Source of the DNA: Thiobacillus sp. 63-78
GTDB lineage: Bacteria > Pseudomonadota > Gammaproteobacteria > Burkholderiales > Thiobacillaceae
Assembly: GCA_001899765.1 (NCBI GenBank)
Contig: MKWM01000041.1
Coordinates: 1-41,685, forward strand
Length of the DNA: 41,685 nt
Direction: 5' to 3'
The first letter of the stretch is position 1; each line of letters starts with the position of its first letter. Below the pieces are notes generated by a model. That model was given only the letters and a program-made list of their open reading frames with translations. It was not told the DNA's origin and ran no database searches. This document shows positions 27,255-37,020 of the stretch, in pieces. The position numbers and the translations under genes were made by a program.

Positions 27255-27294
27255 AGCCGGCCGGGCAGAACCATTCTTACCAAGGATTAGAACC

Positions 27295-29463
27295 ATGCAT
27301 GACCGCACCACCCATTGGATCGCTCGAAGCTTGTCGATATCCCTGGCGCTTTTCGGCACATCGCTGGATGCCAGGGAAACGGATCCGGTGCTGGACGACA
27401 TCGTGGTCACGGCGACCGGGAAACCGGAACCACGCAGTGCGATCGCCGGGACCGTCCAGATCATAGACCGGGAGCGTATCGAGGCCTCTTCGGCCAAATC
27501 GCTGACCGATCTTCTGGCCGACAATGCAATCGGGTTCTTCAGCGAGTGGACCCCGGCCCAGACTTCGATCAATCTTCGCGGCGGGGCATCGGACGGGCAG
27601 GGGCGGGATTTTCGCAGCCAGGTGCTGGTGCTGATCAACGGTCGCCGCGCCGGAACGGCGAATATCTCCAAGTTGTCGCCGGCGGACGTCGAGCGTGTGG
27701 AAGTGGTGCGTGGCCCCTCCTCGGTCGTCTATGGCAGCCAGAATATCGGCGGCATCATCAATATCATCATGAAAGACGGGCGGACTGCGCCCGGCACCCT
27801 GGTCGATCTGGCCGCAGGCTCGTCAGACCTGTTGCAGGGCACGTTGCAGCATGGCGGGCAGAACGGGAACGTGGATTGGTATATCGGTCTGTCCGGCGGC
27901 GAGAAAGGCGATTACCGCTCGGGCAGGGGAGGCGGCAAACTGGACAATACCGCATGGGATCGACGCGGGCTGACCGCGGCACTGGGCTACCAGTTCAATC
28001 CGCAGCACCGCCTCGATATGAACGTGCGTTCGGACGGTATCTACGATGCCGGATTCCGTGGATCGGCGGCCAATATCCATAGCCAGGACGACCGCTACAA
28101 CCAGTCCATCGACCTCGGCTACTCGGGAAAGACGCAGGACGATCGTGTGCGCTGGACGGTGCACGGCTACAAGGTCCGCGATGTGGACGACTTCCACTGG
28201 GCTTCACCGATCATCCGCAACGCCGCCGGCAATCCGGCGCCAGGCACCCGGATGGATCACAACACACGGCGTCTGGATATCGAGGGGCTGCACGTGCAGC
28301 CGGGGATGACGCTGTGGCGGGGCAACGATCTCCTGCTCGGCTGGGATTGGGAGAAGAGCCGCCTGCGCTCCGACCGGTTCCGTGTGGGGGTTCCGGGCAA
28401 CCCGCTGGCGCAGATTCCCCCGTACGACAACAACCAGACCGAAACCGTCAACGCGTTTTATTTCGAGGATGCGCAGAAGCTGGTTGACGACCGCCTGGTG
28501 CTCCGGGGCGGCGTACGCCGGACGCTCGGCACCACCCGCCTGGACTGGACGCCGAACCTGGCGGCCCAGAAACCGCGCAGCGAGGACTATCAGCAGACCA
28601 CGTACTCCTTCGGCGGGACGTACAGGCTGACCGAAGCGCTGGTGCTTCGAAGCGGGATATCGACCGGTTTCCGGGCGCCGACGGCCTCGGAACTGGCGGC
28701 TGATTTCACGGCACTGGGCGGCGGGCGCGTCTTCGGCAATCCCTCGCTGAAACCGGAAACCAGCCGCCAGGTCGAGATTGGCGGGACCTACGGCCGCCGC
28801 GACTGGCGCCTCGATGCGGCCCTGTTCCAGAACATCATTCAGGACCGGATCGTCAGTCAGCCACGTCCCGGGGTCGCCAACACGTCGGACTATGCCAACA
28901 GTTCCGGGGATGCCGTGGTCCGTGGCCTCGAACTCCAGGGCGAGGTCAATCTTCTGCGTCTCCTGAGCCGGGATGACACGGTCTGGCGCTGGTCGATGCA
29001 TGGCAACGGCGCCTACAGCTTCACGATGAAAGATGAAGGCGCCGTGGCGACGGCCAACACGGACAATCTCCAGCGTGCCTACAAGTATCAGGCAGCCCTG
29101 GGAACGCGATTCGGTCAGGCCGGCGTGGGTCACGACTGGAATTTCACGGTGGAAGCCGTGCTGCGCGGCCCGATGTGGTACGACACCGAGGAAAACCTGC
29201 TGATTCCCGCGGCAGAGCCCAATCGAAATTACATCCACCGCAAATCGCCTTTCACCGTGGTCAATCTCCGGGGCGACGTCAAGCTCCGCAAGGACGTCAA
29301 ACTGTACGCCGCCGTGCGCAACCTGTTTGATGTCAATGAGCATCCGATCCTCATCGGTCTGGATGAAGCGCCCTACAAGCTCGATCCCCGGTTTGCCAAC
29401 GGCGGCCTCGGAACGTCGATGCCGGGGCGCGAGTTCCAGATGGGCATTCAGGCGTTTTTCTGA
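27295..29463 (+). CDS. TonB-dependent outer-membrane receptor
   Basis: Energy-coupled outer-membrane importer, 722 residues. It has a signal peptide (about 1-26), a TonB-box-like segment DPVLDDIVVTATG near the mature N-terminus, a plug domain (to about 160, including LINGRRAGTANISKLSPADVERVEVVRGPSSVVYG) and a 22-strand barrel that ends in phenylalanine (MGIQAFF). The plug resembles siderophore, heme and cobalamin receptors, and the ligand cannot be read from sequence. It leads an operon with a BtuFCD-type ABC transporter and a methyltransferase. AAGGA lies eight bases before the ATG. The Fur-type boxes upstream suggest repression when a metal is plentiful. Confidence 0.94.
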   Translation: MHDRTTHWIARSLSISLALFGTSLDARETDPVLDDIVVTATGKPEPRSAIAGTVQIIDRERIEASSAKSLTDLLADNAIGFFSEWTPAQTSINLRGGASDGQGRDFRSQVLVLINGRRAGTANISKLSPADVERVEVVRGPSSVVYGSQNIGGIINIIMKDGRTAPGTLVDLAAGSSDLLQGTLQHGGQNGNVDWYIGLSGGEKGDYRSGRGGGKLDNTAWDRRGLTAALGYQFNPQHRLDMNVRSDGIYDAGFRGSAANIHSQDDRYNQSIDLGYSGKTQDDRVRWTVHGYKVRDVDDFHWASPIIRNAAGNPAPGTRMDHNTRRLDIEGLHVQPGMTLWRGNDLLLGWDWEKSRLRSDRFRVGVPGNPLAQIPPYDNNQTETVNAFYFEDAQKLVDDRLVLRGGVRRTLGTTRLDWTPNLAAQKPRSEDYQQTTYSFGGTYRLTEALVLRSGISTGFRAPTASELAADFTALGGGRVFGNPSLKPETSRQVEIGGTYGRRDWRLDAALFQNIIQDRIVSQPRPGVANTSDYANSSGDAVVRGLELQGEVNLLRLLSRDDTVWRWSMHGNGAYSFTMKDEGAVATANTDNLQRAYKYQAALGTRFGQAGVGHDWNFTVEAVLRGPMWYDTEENLLIPAAEPNRNYIHRKSPFTVVNLRGDVKLRKDVKLYAAVRNLFDVNEHPILIGLDEAPYKLDPRFANGGLGTSMPGREFQMGIQAFF

Positions 29464-29472
29464 TCGCGGCCC

Positions 29473-30360
29473 ATGTTCCGTTCCGGTTTCATTCTTTGCG
29501 CGGGCTGGCTGGCCGCTCAGGCGGGGGCTGGCCTGGCCGCGCCCTTGCTGGTCGAGGACGCCCTGGGTCGTTCGGTACGCCTCGAAAAGCCAGCGCAACG
29601 GATTGTCCCGATCTTTTCGTCGAATACGGAACTGGTGGCGGCCCTCGGGTTGGCCGATCGCATCGTCGGCGTCGAGGCGTTTACGCGTGATCCGCCGGAA
29701 GTTCTGGGCAAGCCTCTGATCGGCGGCCGGCTCGGCTTTTCGGTCGATGCCATCGTCCGGCAATCGCCGGATCTGGTCGTCGTCACGCCGGCACGGCAAG
29801 CCATGCATCAAATTATCGAGCCCATGAGCCGTCTGCACATTCCGGTCATCGTGCTGCAGAGCCGCAGCGTTCGCGAAGTGATCGGGAACGTGCGTCTGCT
29901 CGGGCGCGCCACCGGGACGGAGGCACGTGCCGAGGCGCTGGCCGGGTCGTTCGAAGCGCGTTTGCAGCGGGTACAGGCCCGCCACAGCCAGACGGCCCGG
30001 CCGCGGGTCGTTCTGATCACCGGCCGTCTCGGAAACGGCATGGTCCTGATTGCGCGCAGCGATACCTATACCGGAGACGCGCTCCGCCTGGCCGGTGCCC
30101 GCCCCGCGCTGGAACAGACCGTGGTGCCCCAGGTATCGCCGGAAGCGGTCATCGCCGCCGATCCGGACGTGCTGCTGTTTGCCGGCACGCGTGAACATTT
30201 CGAAGAACTGCTGGCCACGCCGGGCTGGTCGCTGTTGCGTGCGGTACGCGCGCAGCGTGCCTACCTGGTGTCGCGCAGCGAGTTTCTGATTCCCGGACCG
30301 AGAACCTTCGACGGGATCGAGAAATTGTCACGGCTGCTCGCAGCGGCAAGAGAGCATTGA
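29473..30360 (+). CDS. Periplasmic substrate-binding protein (BtuF/FecB class)
   Basis: A 295-residue class III binding protein with a signal peptide (cleavage near AGLAAP). The two-lobed fold is shown by RIVPIFSSNTELVAALGLADRIVGVE in the first lobe and SPEAVIAADPDVLLFAG in the second. Such proteins carry metal chelates (ferric siderophores, heme, cobalamin) from the periplasm to the permease. There is no lipobox. It starts nine bases after the receptor stop and is followed at once by the permease gene. Confidence 0.93.
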   Translation: MFRSGFILCAGWLAAQAGAGLAAPLLVEDALGRSVRLEKPAQRIVPIFSSNTELVAALGLADRIVGVEAFTRDPPEVLGKPLIGGRLGFSVDAIVRQSPDLVVVTPARQAMHQIIEPMSRLHIPVIVLQSRSVREVIGNVRLLGRATGTEARAEALAGSFEARLQRVQARHSQTARPRVVLITGRLGNGMVLIARSDTYTGDALRLAGARPALEQTVVPQVSPEAVIAADPDVLLFAGTREHFEELLATPGWSLLRAVRAQRAYLVSRSEFLIPGPRTFDGIEKLSRLLAAAREH

Positions 30361-30361
30361 T

Positions 30362-31345
30362 ATGGGGTGTTCCCGGTTACTGCTGGGTGCCGCGCTGCTC
30401 GGGTCGCTCGGTTTTGCCGCCAGCGCCGGGCACGACTGGGCGACGCCCGCGGCGGTATTCCGTTCCTTGGCCGGAGACGATTCGCTGCAGAGCCAGTTGC
30501 TGATCACCTGGCGTTATCCGCGCATTCTGGCGGCGGCGCTGGTCGGGGCGCTGCTGGGGCTGGGCGGTGCCATCTTCCAGGGGGTCTTTCGCAACCCGCT
30601 TGCGGAACCGTATCTGCTGGGCAGTTCGGGTGGGGCCGCCGTCGGCGCGACGATTGCCCTGCTGATGCCCATGGGCTTGCCGTCGCAGTGGCTGCTGGCG
30701 GGCCTGTCTTTTCTGGGCGCCTGGGGGGCGACCTGGCTGGTGCTGCTCGTCGGCGGCTGGCGACGCGGGGCCGATGCCGCCCACCTGCTGCTGGCCGGGG
30801 TGGCCATCGCGGCCATGCTCGGCGCGGTGCGCTCATTCATGATGCTCGCCCTGTCCGACGATACGATGAACCTCCAGGCGGTACTCAGCTGGACACTGGG
30901 CGGCATCCAGACTCCCAGTTGGTGGGGCCTGCTTCTGCTTGGCGGCCTGACTGTGGTGGCGCTCGCGGCCGTCATGACGCTGGCGCACGGACTTGACCTG
31001 CTCGGCCTGGGCGATGAACAGGCGCATGCCTTCGGCCTGCAGCCGGAACGCTTTGTGCGATGGGCGGTGCTGATCGCCTCCGCAGTGGTGGCCGTCGCGG
31101 TCGCCTGGGGCGGGCTGGTCGCATTTGTCGGCTTGATCGCGCCGCACGTTGCGCGCTGGCGTTGCGGCCCGAGGCATCGGCGTTTGCTGCCGGAAAGCGC
31201 GGCGATCGGAGCCATTCTTGTCGTGCTGTGCGATGGTCTGGCGCGCTCGGTTCTGCCGCCAGCAGAAATTCCATTGGGATTGATTACAGCCGTGTTCGGC
31301 GGGCCGTTTTTTCTTTTCGTTCTGGCGCGGAGAAGGCGGCCATGA
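30362..31345 (+). CDS. ABC transporter permease (BtuC/FecCD family)
   Basis: Inner-membrane channel of a metal-chelate importer, 327 residues with about nine to ten hydrophobic helices. Family motifs include WRYPRILAAALVGALLGLGGAIFQGVFRNPLAEPYLLGSSGGA and AFVGLIAPHVARW, the helical segment that touches the ATPase. It follows the binding protein gene by one base, and its stop overlaps the ATPase start (ATGA). Confidence 0.94.
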   Translation: MGCSRLLLGAALLGSLGFAASAGHDWATPAAVFRSLAGDDSLQSQLLITWRYPRILAAALVGALLGLGGAIFQGVFRNPLAEPYLLGSSGGAAVGATIALLMPMGLPSQWLLAGLSFLGAWGATWLVLLVGGWRRGADAAHLLLAGVAIAAMLGAVRSFMMLALSDDTMNLQAVLSWTLGGIQTPSWWGLLLLGGLTVVALAAVMTLAHGLDLLGLGDEQAHAFGLQPERFVRWAVLIASAVVAVAVAWGGLVAFVGLIAPHVARWRCGPRHRRLLPESAAIGAILVVLCDGLARSVLPPAEIPLGLITAVFGGPFFLFVLARRRRP

Positions 31346-32091
31346 CGCAGGTATGCGTGAACTCGTTGCGGGTCGCGGTGCCGGGGAAAACACTGCTCGA
31401 TGACCTGAATCTCGAATTCTCACCCGGCCAGCTGGTCGGCCTGATCGGGCCGAACGGCGCGGGGAAAACCACGCTGATCAAGACACTGGCCGGGTTTCAG
31501 CCCGCCGGCACCGGGTCGGTGACCTGGAACGGGCGGGATATCCGTCAGTGGACGGCGCGCGAACGCGCGGCGGTCTGCGGTTACCTGCCGCAGCATTACG
31601 TATTCGCCTGGGACTACAACGTGCGCGACCTGATCGAACTGGGCGCCGCGCGGGTCGCGGCCAACGAACATTCGATCGCCGACGCGGTGCGCGCCCATGA
31701 GCTCGAAGCGCTGGTCGAGCGGCGCTGGTCGACGCTGTCCGGGGGGGAACGCGCCCGCTGTCTGCTGGCCTCGGTCATGGTGGCGGCGCCCGCTTTGCTG
31801 CTGGTCGATGAGCCGGGCGCCAGTCTCGACATCCGTCACCGCATTGACTTGCTGGCACGGCTCAGGGCCACCGCCGCCAAGGCCACGGTGATCGTTGTCA
31901 TGCACGATCTGGAGCTGGCCGCCCGGTACTGCGACCGTCTGGTCCTGCTGGCGAATGGGCGCATCGCCCAGGATGCCCCGTCCGCGGAAGTCATCGCCCC
32001 GGGCGCGCTGGATGCCACATTCGGTGTCCGGTTCCAGCGGGTTGCGATTCGGCCCGGCTTCGATGCCATGCTGGGTATTCCACCATCCTGA
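31342..32091 (+). CDS. ABC transporter ATP-binding protein (BtuD/FecE family)
   Basis: The ATPase subunit of the importer, 249 residues, with Walker A GPNGAGKT (36-43), Q-loop YLPQHY, signature LSGGERA (near 132), Walker B LLLVDEP and the H-loop VVMHDLE. The ATG at 31342 overlaps the permease stop by four bases, so the subunits are made in step. The frame is open upstream but only as a shadow of the permease gene. Confidence 0.95.
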   Translation: MTQVCVNSLRVAVPGKTLLDDLNLEFSPGQLVGLIGPNGAGKTTLIKTLAGFQPAGTGSVTWNGRDIRQWTARERAAVCGYLPQHYVFAWDYNVRDLIELGAARVAANEHSIADAVRAHELEALVERRWSTLSGGERARCLLASVMVAAPALLLVDEPGASLDIRHRIDLLARLRATAAKATVIVVMHDLELAARYCDRLVLLANGRIAQDAPSAEVIAPGALDATFGVRFQRVAIRPGFDAMLGIPPS

Positions 32092-32100
32092 TCGGGAGAA

Positions 32101-32916
32101 ATGATGCGTCAAGCGTTTAAAAACACCTCATGGCACTGGGACTCGGACGCCGCCCGCAAGGTCGGCGATGCGCCTGATCATGCGCGCCTGTATCTCAGGA
32201 TGATGGACGAGTCGGATTATGCCGAACGGCTGGCGCCGGTCGTCGGTACGCTCGCCGGTGCGGTGCTCGACATCGGCGCCGGGGCGGGCAGTCTGACGCG
32301 CCACTGTCTGGCGCCGGGTGCCCACTGGCTCGCCGTGGAGCCCAACCCGGAAATGGGCCGCGCGCTGGAGTCCTTGCGGGCGCCCTTGTCGGGCCGTGGC
32401 GTACGGGTTGACTGGATCCCTTCGCGCTGGGAAGACTTGAACCGGGAAAGCCGACCCGGAGGCCTGAAGGCCGATTGCGCGGTCGCCTTCAACATGGGAG
32501 CCACCCATCACGAGGCGGACAGGCTTTACGACGTCATGCGCGCCTGTTCACCCGGGACGATGATCTGGGTGGTTCCGGCCCAGGAGGCGCCGTCGTCGTT
32601 CTGTCTGGCGGGGTACTTGCCCGAGGAATTCTGGGGAGGCGCCTGTGTGCCGGCCTATCAGAAGACTCTTGAGCAGCTGGGGGCGGGCCGGCGGCCCGAT
32701 CAGATCGAACTCGTCGACTGGACGTGCCGTTCGAGCTTTGCCTCACGAAACGAGGTCATGACGTATTTTATCGATCGGCTTGATGTGTCGGGAGATGTTG
32801 CCGCGGCGGCAGAATTGCGCGCCGTTCTGGCTCGCAAACTTGAGCGGGAAAGCGCCGGAAACAGGGTGTCCTGTTCCAAGCGCAGTGCGGTTCTTTTCTG
32901 GCGCTTCGGGCAGTGA
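32101..32916 (+). CDS. Class I SAM-dependent methyltransferase in the uptake operon
   Basis: A 271-residue soluble methyltransferase with SAM-binding motif I VLDIGAGAG (55-63) and an acidic residue after strand 2 (WLAVEPNPEM). It starts nine bases after the ATPase stop, so it belongs to the uptake operon. Substrate unknown: it could modify the imported ligand, a metallophore or an intracellular carrier. No other biosynthetic gene for a metallophore is present. The N-terminal WHWDSDAARKVGDAPDHARLY segment may help define the family in a search. Confidence 0.85.
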   Translation: MMRQAFKNTSWHWDSDAARKVGDAPDHARLYLRMMDESDYAERLAPVVGTLAGAVLDIGAGAGSLTRHCLAPGAHWLAVEPNPEMGRALESLRAPLSGRGVRVDWIPSRWEDLNRESRPGGLKADCAVAFNMGATHHEADRLYDVMRACSPGTMIWVVPAQEAPSSFCLAGYLPEEFWGGACVPAYQKTLEQLGAGRRPDQIELVDWTCRSSFASRNEVMTYFIDRLDVSGDVAAAAELRAVLARKLERESAGNRVSCSKRSAVLFWRFGQ

Positions 32917-32952
32917 TCCGGCCGGAAGCGGCTTGTTTGCCGGCAGTGGGCT

Positions 32953-33360
32953 TCACAGTCCCGTGCATCGAGGGCATATTCCTTCGATCACCAGCATGGA
33001 TTCTTCGAACTGGTAGCCCTTGGGCAGCCGGATCAGATCCGTTTTGGTGCTGGCCAGGCAGACGGTCTGGTCACAGTGCGTGCAATGAAAATGAACGTGG
33101 TGATTGGTTTCCTGATAGGCGGCACTGTAGCGCCAGACGCGATCCCGGCCTGGAATCTTGTGCGCCAGATTCTTGCTGACCAGCCATTCCAGTGCGCGGT
33201 AAAGGGTGACCCGGTCGATCTGCCGGCCGGCTGACAGCAGCGCCGACTCAAGCTCGGCATGACTGATGGCGTGCGTGGCGGACAGCAGCATGTCCAGTAC
33301 GGTGATCCGTGCCTGGGTTGCCCGGCCGTAAGGCTTGATCAGTTTGATGGTTTCAGACAT
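32953..33360 (-). CDS. Fur-family metalloregulator
   Basis: A 135-residue repressor with the winged-helix DNA-binding domain (ATQARITVLDMLLS; DRVTLYRALEWLVSKNLAHKI) and the metal domain. This has a histidine cluster (NHHVHFH, 87-92) and the CxxC pairs C93/C96 and C129/C132 of a structural zinc site. Sequence alone does not tell Fur from Zur or another metal specificity. It is convergent with the uptake operon and very likely regulates it, because both upstream regions carry the same 15-bp box. The ATG at 33360 is chosen as the family-like N-terminus; it lacks a ribosome site and overlaps a small upstream ORF. Confidence 0.92.
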   Translation of the reverse strand: MSETIKLIKPYGRATQARITVLDMLLSATHAISHAELESALLSAGRQIDRVTLYRALEWLVSKNLAHKIPGRDRVWRYSAAYQETNHHVHFHCTHCDQTVCLASTKTDLIRLPKGYQFEESMLVIEGICPRCTGL

Positions 33361-33408
33361 GGCGTCTGCCATGGCGCCTGGCAAGACCCGGCCAGAGGCG
33401 GGCTGCAT

Positions 33409-33789
<381 letters not shown>

Positions 33790-33865
33790 AGGCAGATGAC
33801 GGGTGCCGGACGGCTGTCTGACATCCCTGCTTTGAAGAACTACCGGGAATTCAAAAACGATGCGA

Positions 33866-34834
33866 TCAGAAACTGCGGTCAATCGCAAAAGCCGCTAATT
33901 GTAGCAAAGCTGATTTGGATTTTGAATCCGCTAATGCAGAAATTGCATTATTTGCCGTCTGAATTTCCCGCTGTGCGACTTCCCGTGTGTAGTGCAGGGC
34001 GCGCGTATCCTTGATTGCGGCGAGCACGCTCTGGAATTCTGTCAGCCCGCCATGTTCGATCGCCTGGCGGATGCTGGCGGCCTGTTCGGTGGTGCCGTGC
34101 TTCATCGCGTACAGCAGCGGCAGGGTGGGCTTGCCTTCGGCGAGATCGTCGCCGATGTTCTTGCCGGTCTTGAGAAAGTCGCCGGAGTAATCCAGTACGT
34201 CATCGATCAACTGGAACGCGGTGCCGAGATGCATGCCATAACGCGCCAGCGCTTCTTTCTCCACCTCGCTGCCGCCGCCGATGACGGCGCCGAGCCGGCT
34301 CGCGGCCTCGAACAGCTTGGCGGTCTTGTAGCGGATGATGCGCAGGTAGTTCTCTTCGTCGATGTCGGGATCGTGGCAGTTGAGCAGTTGCAGCACCTCA
34401 CCCTCGGCGATGATGTTGGTGGCGTCGGAGAGGATGCGCATGACTTCCATGTTGTCGACCGCGACCATCATCTGGAAGGCGCGCGAGTAGAGGAAGTCGC
34501 CGACCAGCACGCTGGCGGCATTGCCGAACAGGGCGTTGGCGGTTTTGCGGCCGCGCCGCAGTTCGGATTCATCGACCACGTCGTCGTGCAGCAGGGTGGC
34601 GGTGTGGATGAATTCGACGACCGCGGCGAGCTCGTGGTGGGCGTGTCCCTGATAGTTGAAGCAACCGGCCGACAACAACACCAGTGCGGGGCGCAGCCGC
34701 TTGCCGCCGCTGTTGATGATGTACTCGGAGACCTGGCGGATGAGCACCACGTCGGAATACAGACTTTGGCGGATGACATGATCGACGGCGCGCATGTCGT
34801 CGGTCAGGAAGGATTGCAGGCTCTCCAGGGACAC
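33866..34834 (-). CDS. ispB: Octaprenyl diphosphate synthase (trans-polyprenyl synthase)
   Basis: Builds the ubiquinone side chain by adding isopentenyl units to farnesyl diphosphate. The 322-residue protein carries both aspartate-rich motifs: HDDVVDES (D84, D85, D88) and LIDDVLDYSG (near 211), plus GGKRLRP for diphosphate binding. I set the start at the GTG 34834, because VSLESLQSFLTDDMRAV lines up with the E. coli IspB N-terminus; the longer open frame upstream is not conserved. It is divergent from rplU, a common arrangement in proteobacteria. Confidence 0.94.
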   Translation of the reverse strand: MSLESLQSFLTDDMRAVDHVIRQSLYSDVVLIRQVSEYIINSGGKRLRPALVLLSAGCFNYQGHAHHELAAVVEFIHTATLLHDDVVDESELRRGRKTANALFGNAASVLVGDFLYSRAFQMMVAVDNMEVMRILSDATNIIAEGEVLQLLNCHDPDIDEENYLRIIRYKTAKLFEAASRLGAVIGGGSEVEKEALARYGMHLGTAFQLIDDVLDYSGDFLKTGKNIGDDLAEGKPTLPLLYAMKHGTTEQAASIRQAIEHGGLTEFQSVLAAIKDTRALHYTREVAQREIQTANNAISALADSKSKSALLQLAAFAIDRSF

Positions 34835-35002
34835 GGTCAGGGCGATAATTTGGAAAATCCTGCAATGGTAGCAGCCCGGCCGCGGTTTTTCATCGTCGAA
34901 GGCGTAGAATCTCGTCGCCGGACGCGTCAAATCGTTTGACTCGCGGCGGGTTCGCCGCTAGAATCTCGCGCTTTCCTGGGTTCGTATTGGTTGGAGACCC
35001 CC

Positions 35003-35314
35003 ATGTACGCAGTCATCAAAACCGGCGGCAAGCAATACCGCGTGAGCGCCGGCGACAAACTTAAAATTGAAAAGCTCGAAGCCGAGATCGGCAGCGAGAT
35101 CACCTTTGATCAGGTGCTGATGGTGGGCGATGGCGCCGACATCAAGATGGGCGCGCCCATGCTGCGCGGCGCAACGGTCACAGCCACCGTGCTGAACCAG
35201 GCTCGCGGCGACAAGATCAGGATTTTCAAGATGCGCCGCCGCAAGCACTATCGCAAGAGCCAGGGCCATCGCCAGTACTTCACCGAAGTACAAATCGGCG
35301 GCATCACCGCATAA
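35003..35314 (+). CDS. rplU: 50S ribosomal protein L21
   Basis: Large-subunit protein of 103 residues, starting [14 protein letters not shown], with the C-terminal RNA-binding segment [21 protein letters not shown]. The ATG at 35003 has a GGAGA ribosome site at 34993. An in-frame ATG four codons earlier would overlap that site and is less likely. rpmA follows 12 bp downstream. Confidence 0.97.
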   Translation: MYAVIKTGGKQYRVSAGDKLKIEKLEAEIGSEITFDQVLMVGDGADIKMGAPMLRGATVTATVLNQARGDKIRIFKMRRRKHYRKSQGHRQYFTEVQIGGITA

Positions 35315-35326
35315 GGAGCACATCAC

Positions 35327-35590
35327 ATGGCACACAAGAAAGCAGGCGGCAGTTCGCGTAACGGTCGCGATTCGGAATCGAAACGTCTGGGCGTGAAGCG
35401 CTACGGTGGCGAACTGGTTCTGGCTGGCAACATCATCGTGCGTCAGCGCGGCACCCAGTTCCATCCGGGCGACAACGTCGGCATCGGCAAGGACCATACC
35501 CTGTTCGCCAAGGCGAACGGCACGGTCAAGTTCGAGATCAAGGGCGCCGCCCGCCGCCACGTGGTTCGTATCGAGCCGGTTGCGGCCTGA
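35327..35590 (+). CDS. rpmA: 50S ribosomal protein L27
   Basis: An 87-residue protein whose N-terminal tail reaches the peptidyl transferase centre; it begins [22 protein letters not shown], the usual proteobacterial form with no cleavable Firmicutes-type extension. TAAGGAG is a strong ribosome site. It pairs with rplU and is separated from obgE by a terminator-like hairpin. Confidence 0.97.
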   Translation: MAHKKAGGSSRNGRDSESKRLGVKRYGGELVLAGNIIVRQRGTQFHPGDNVGIGKDHTLFAKANGTVKFEIKGAARRHVVRIEPVAA

Positions 35591-35611
35591 GTCGATTTGA
35601 GCTGAGCCTGA

Positions 35612-37016
<1,405 letters not shown>

Positions 37017-37020
<4 letters not shown>

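Larger units (their letters stand above)
26916..27294. other. 379-bp divergent region between tetR and the TonB receptor
   Basis: No gene is visible. It contains the TetR operator, a likely promoter for the receptor operon with two Fur-type boxes, and a leader of about 200 nt with several GC-rich hairpins. I looked for a cobalamin riboswitch because the ABC genes are BtuCDF-like. I did not find the conserved B12 box, so that explanation is not supported. Confidence 0.6.

Noticed and set aside
27095..27294. Cobalamin riboswitch upstream of the TonB receptor
   Set aside because: The ABC genes look BtuFCD-like, but I could not find the B12 box or the GCCACTG core; only generic GC-rich helices are present.
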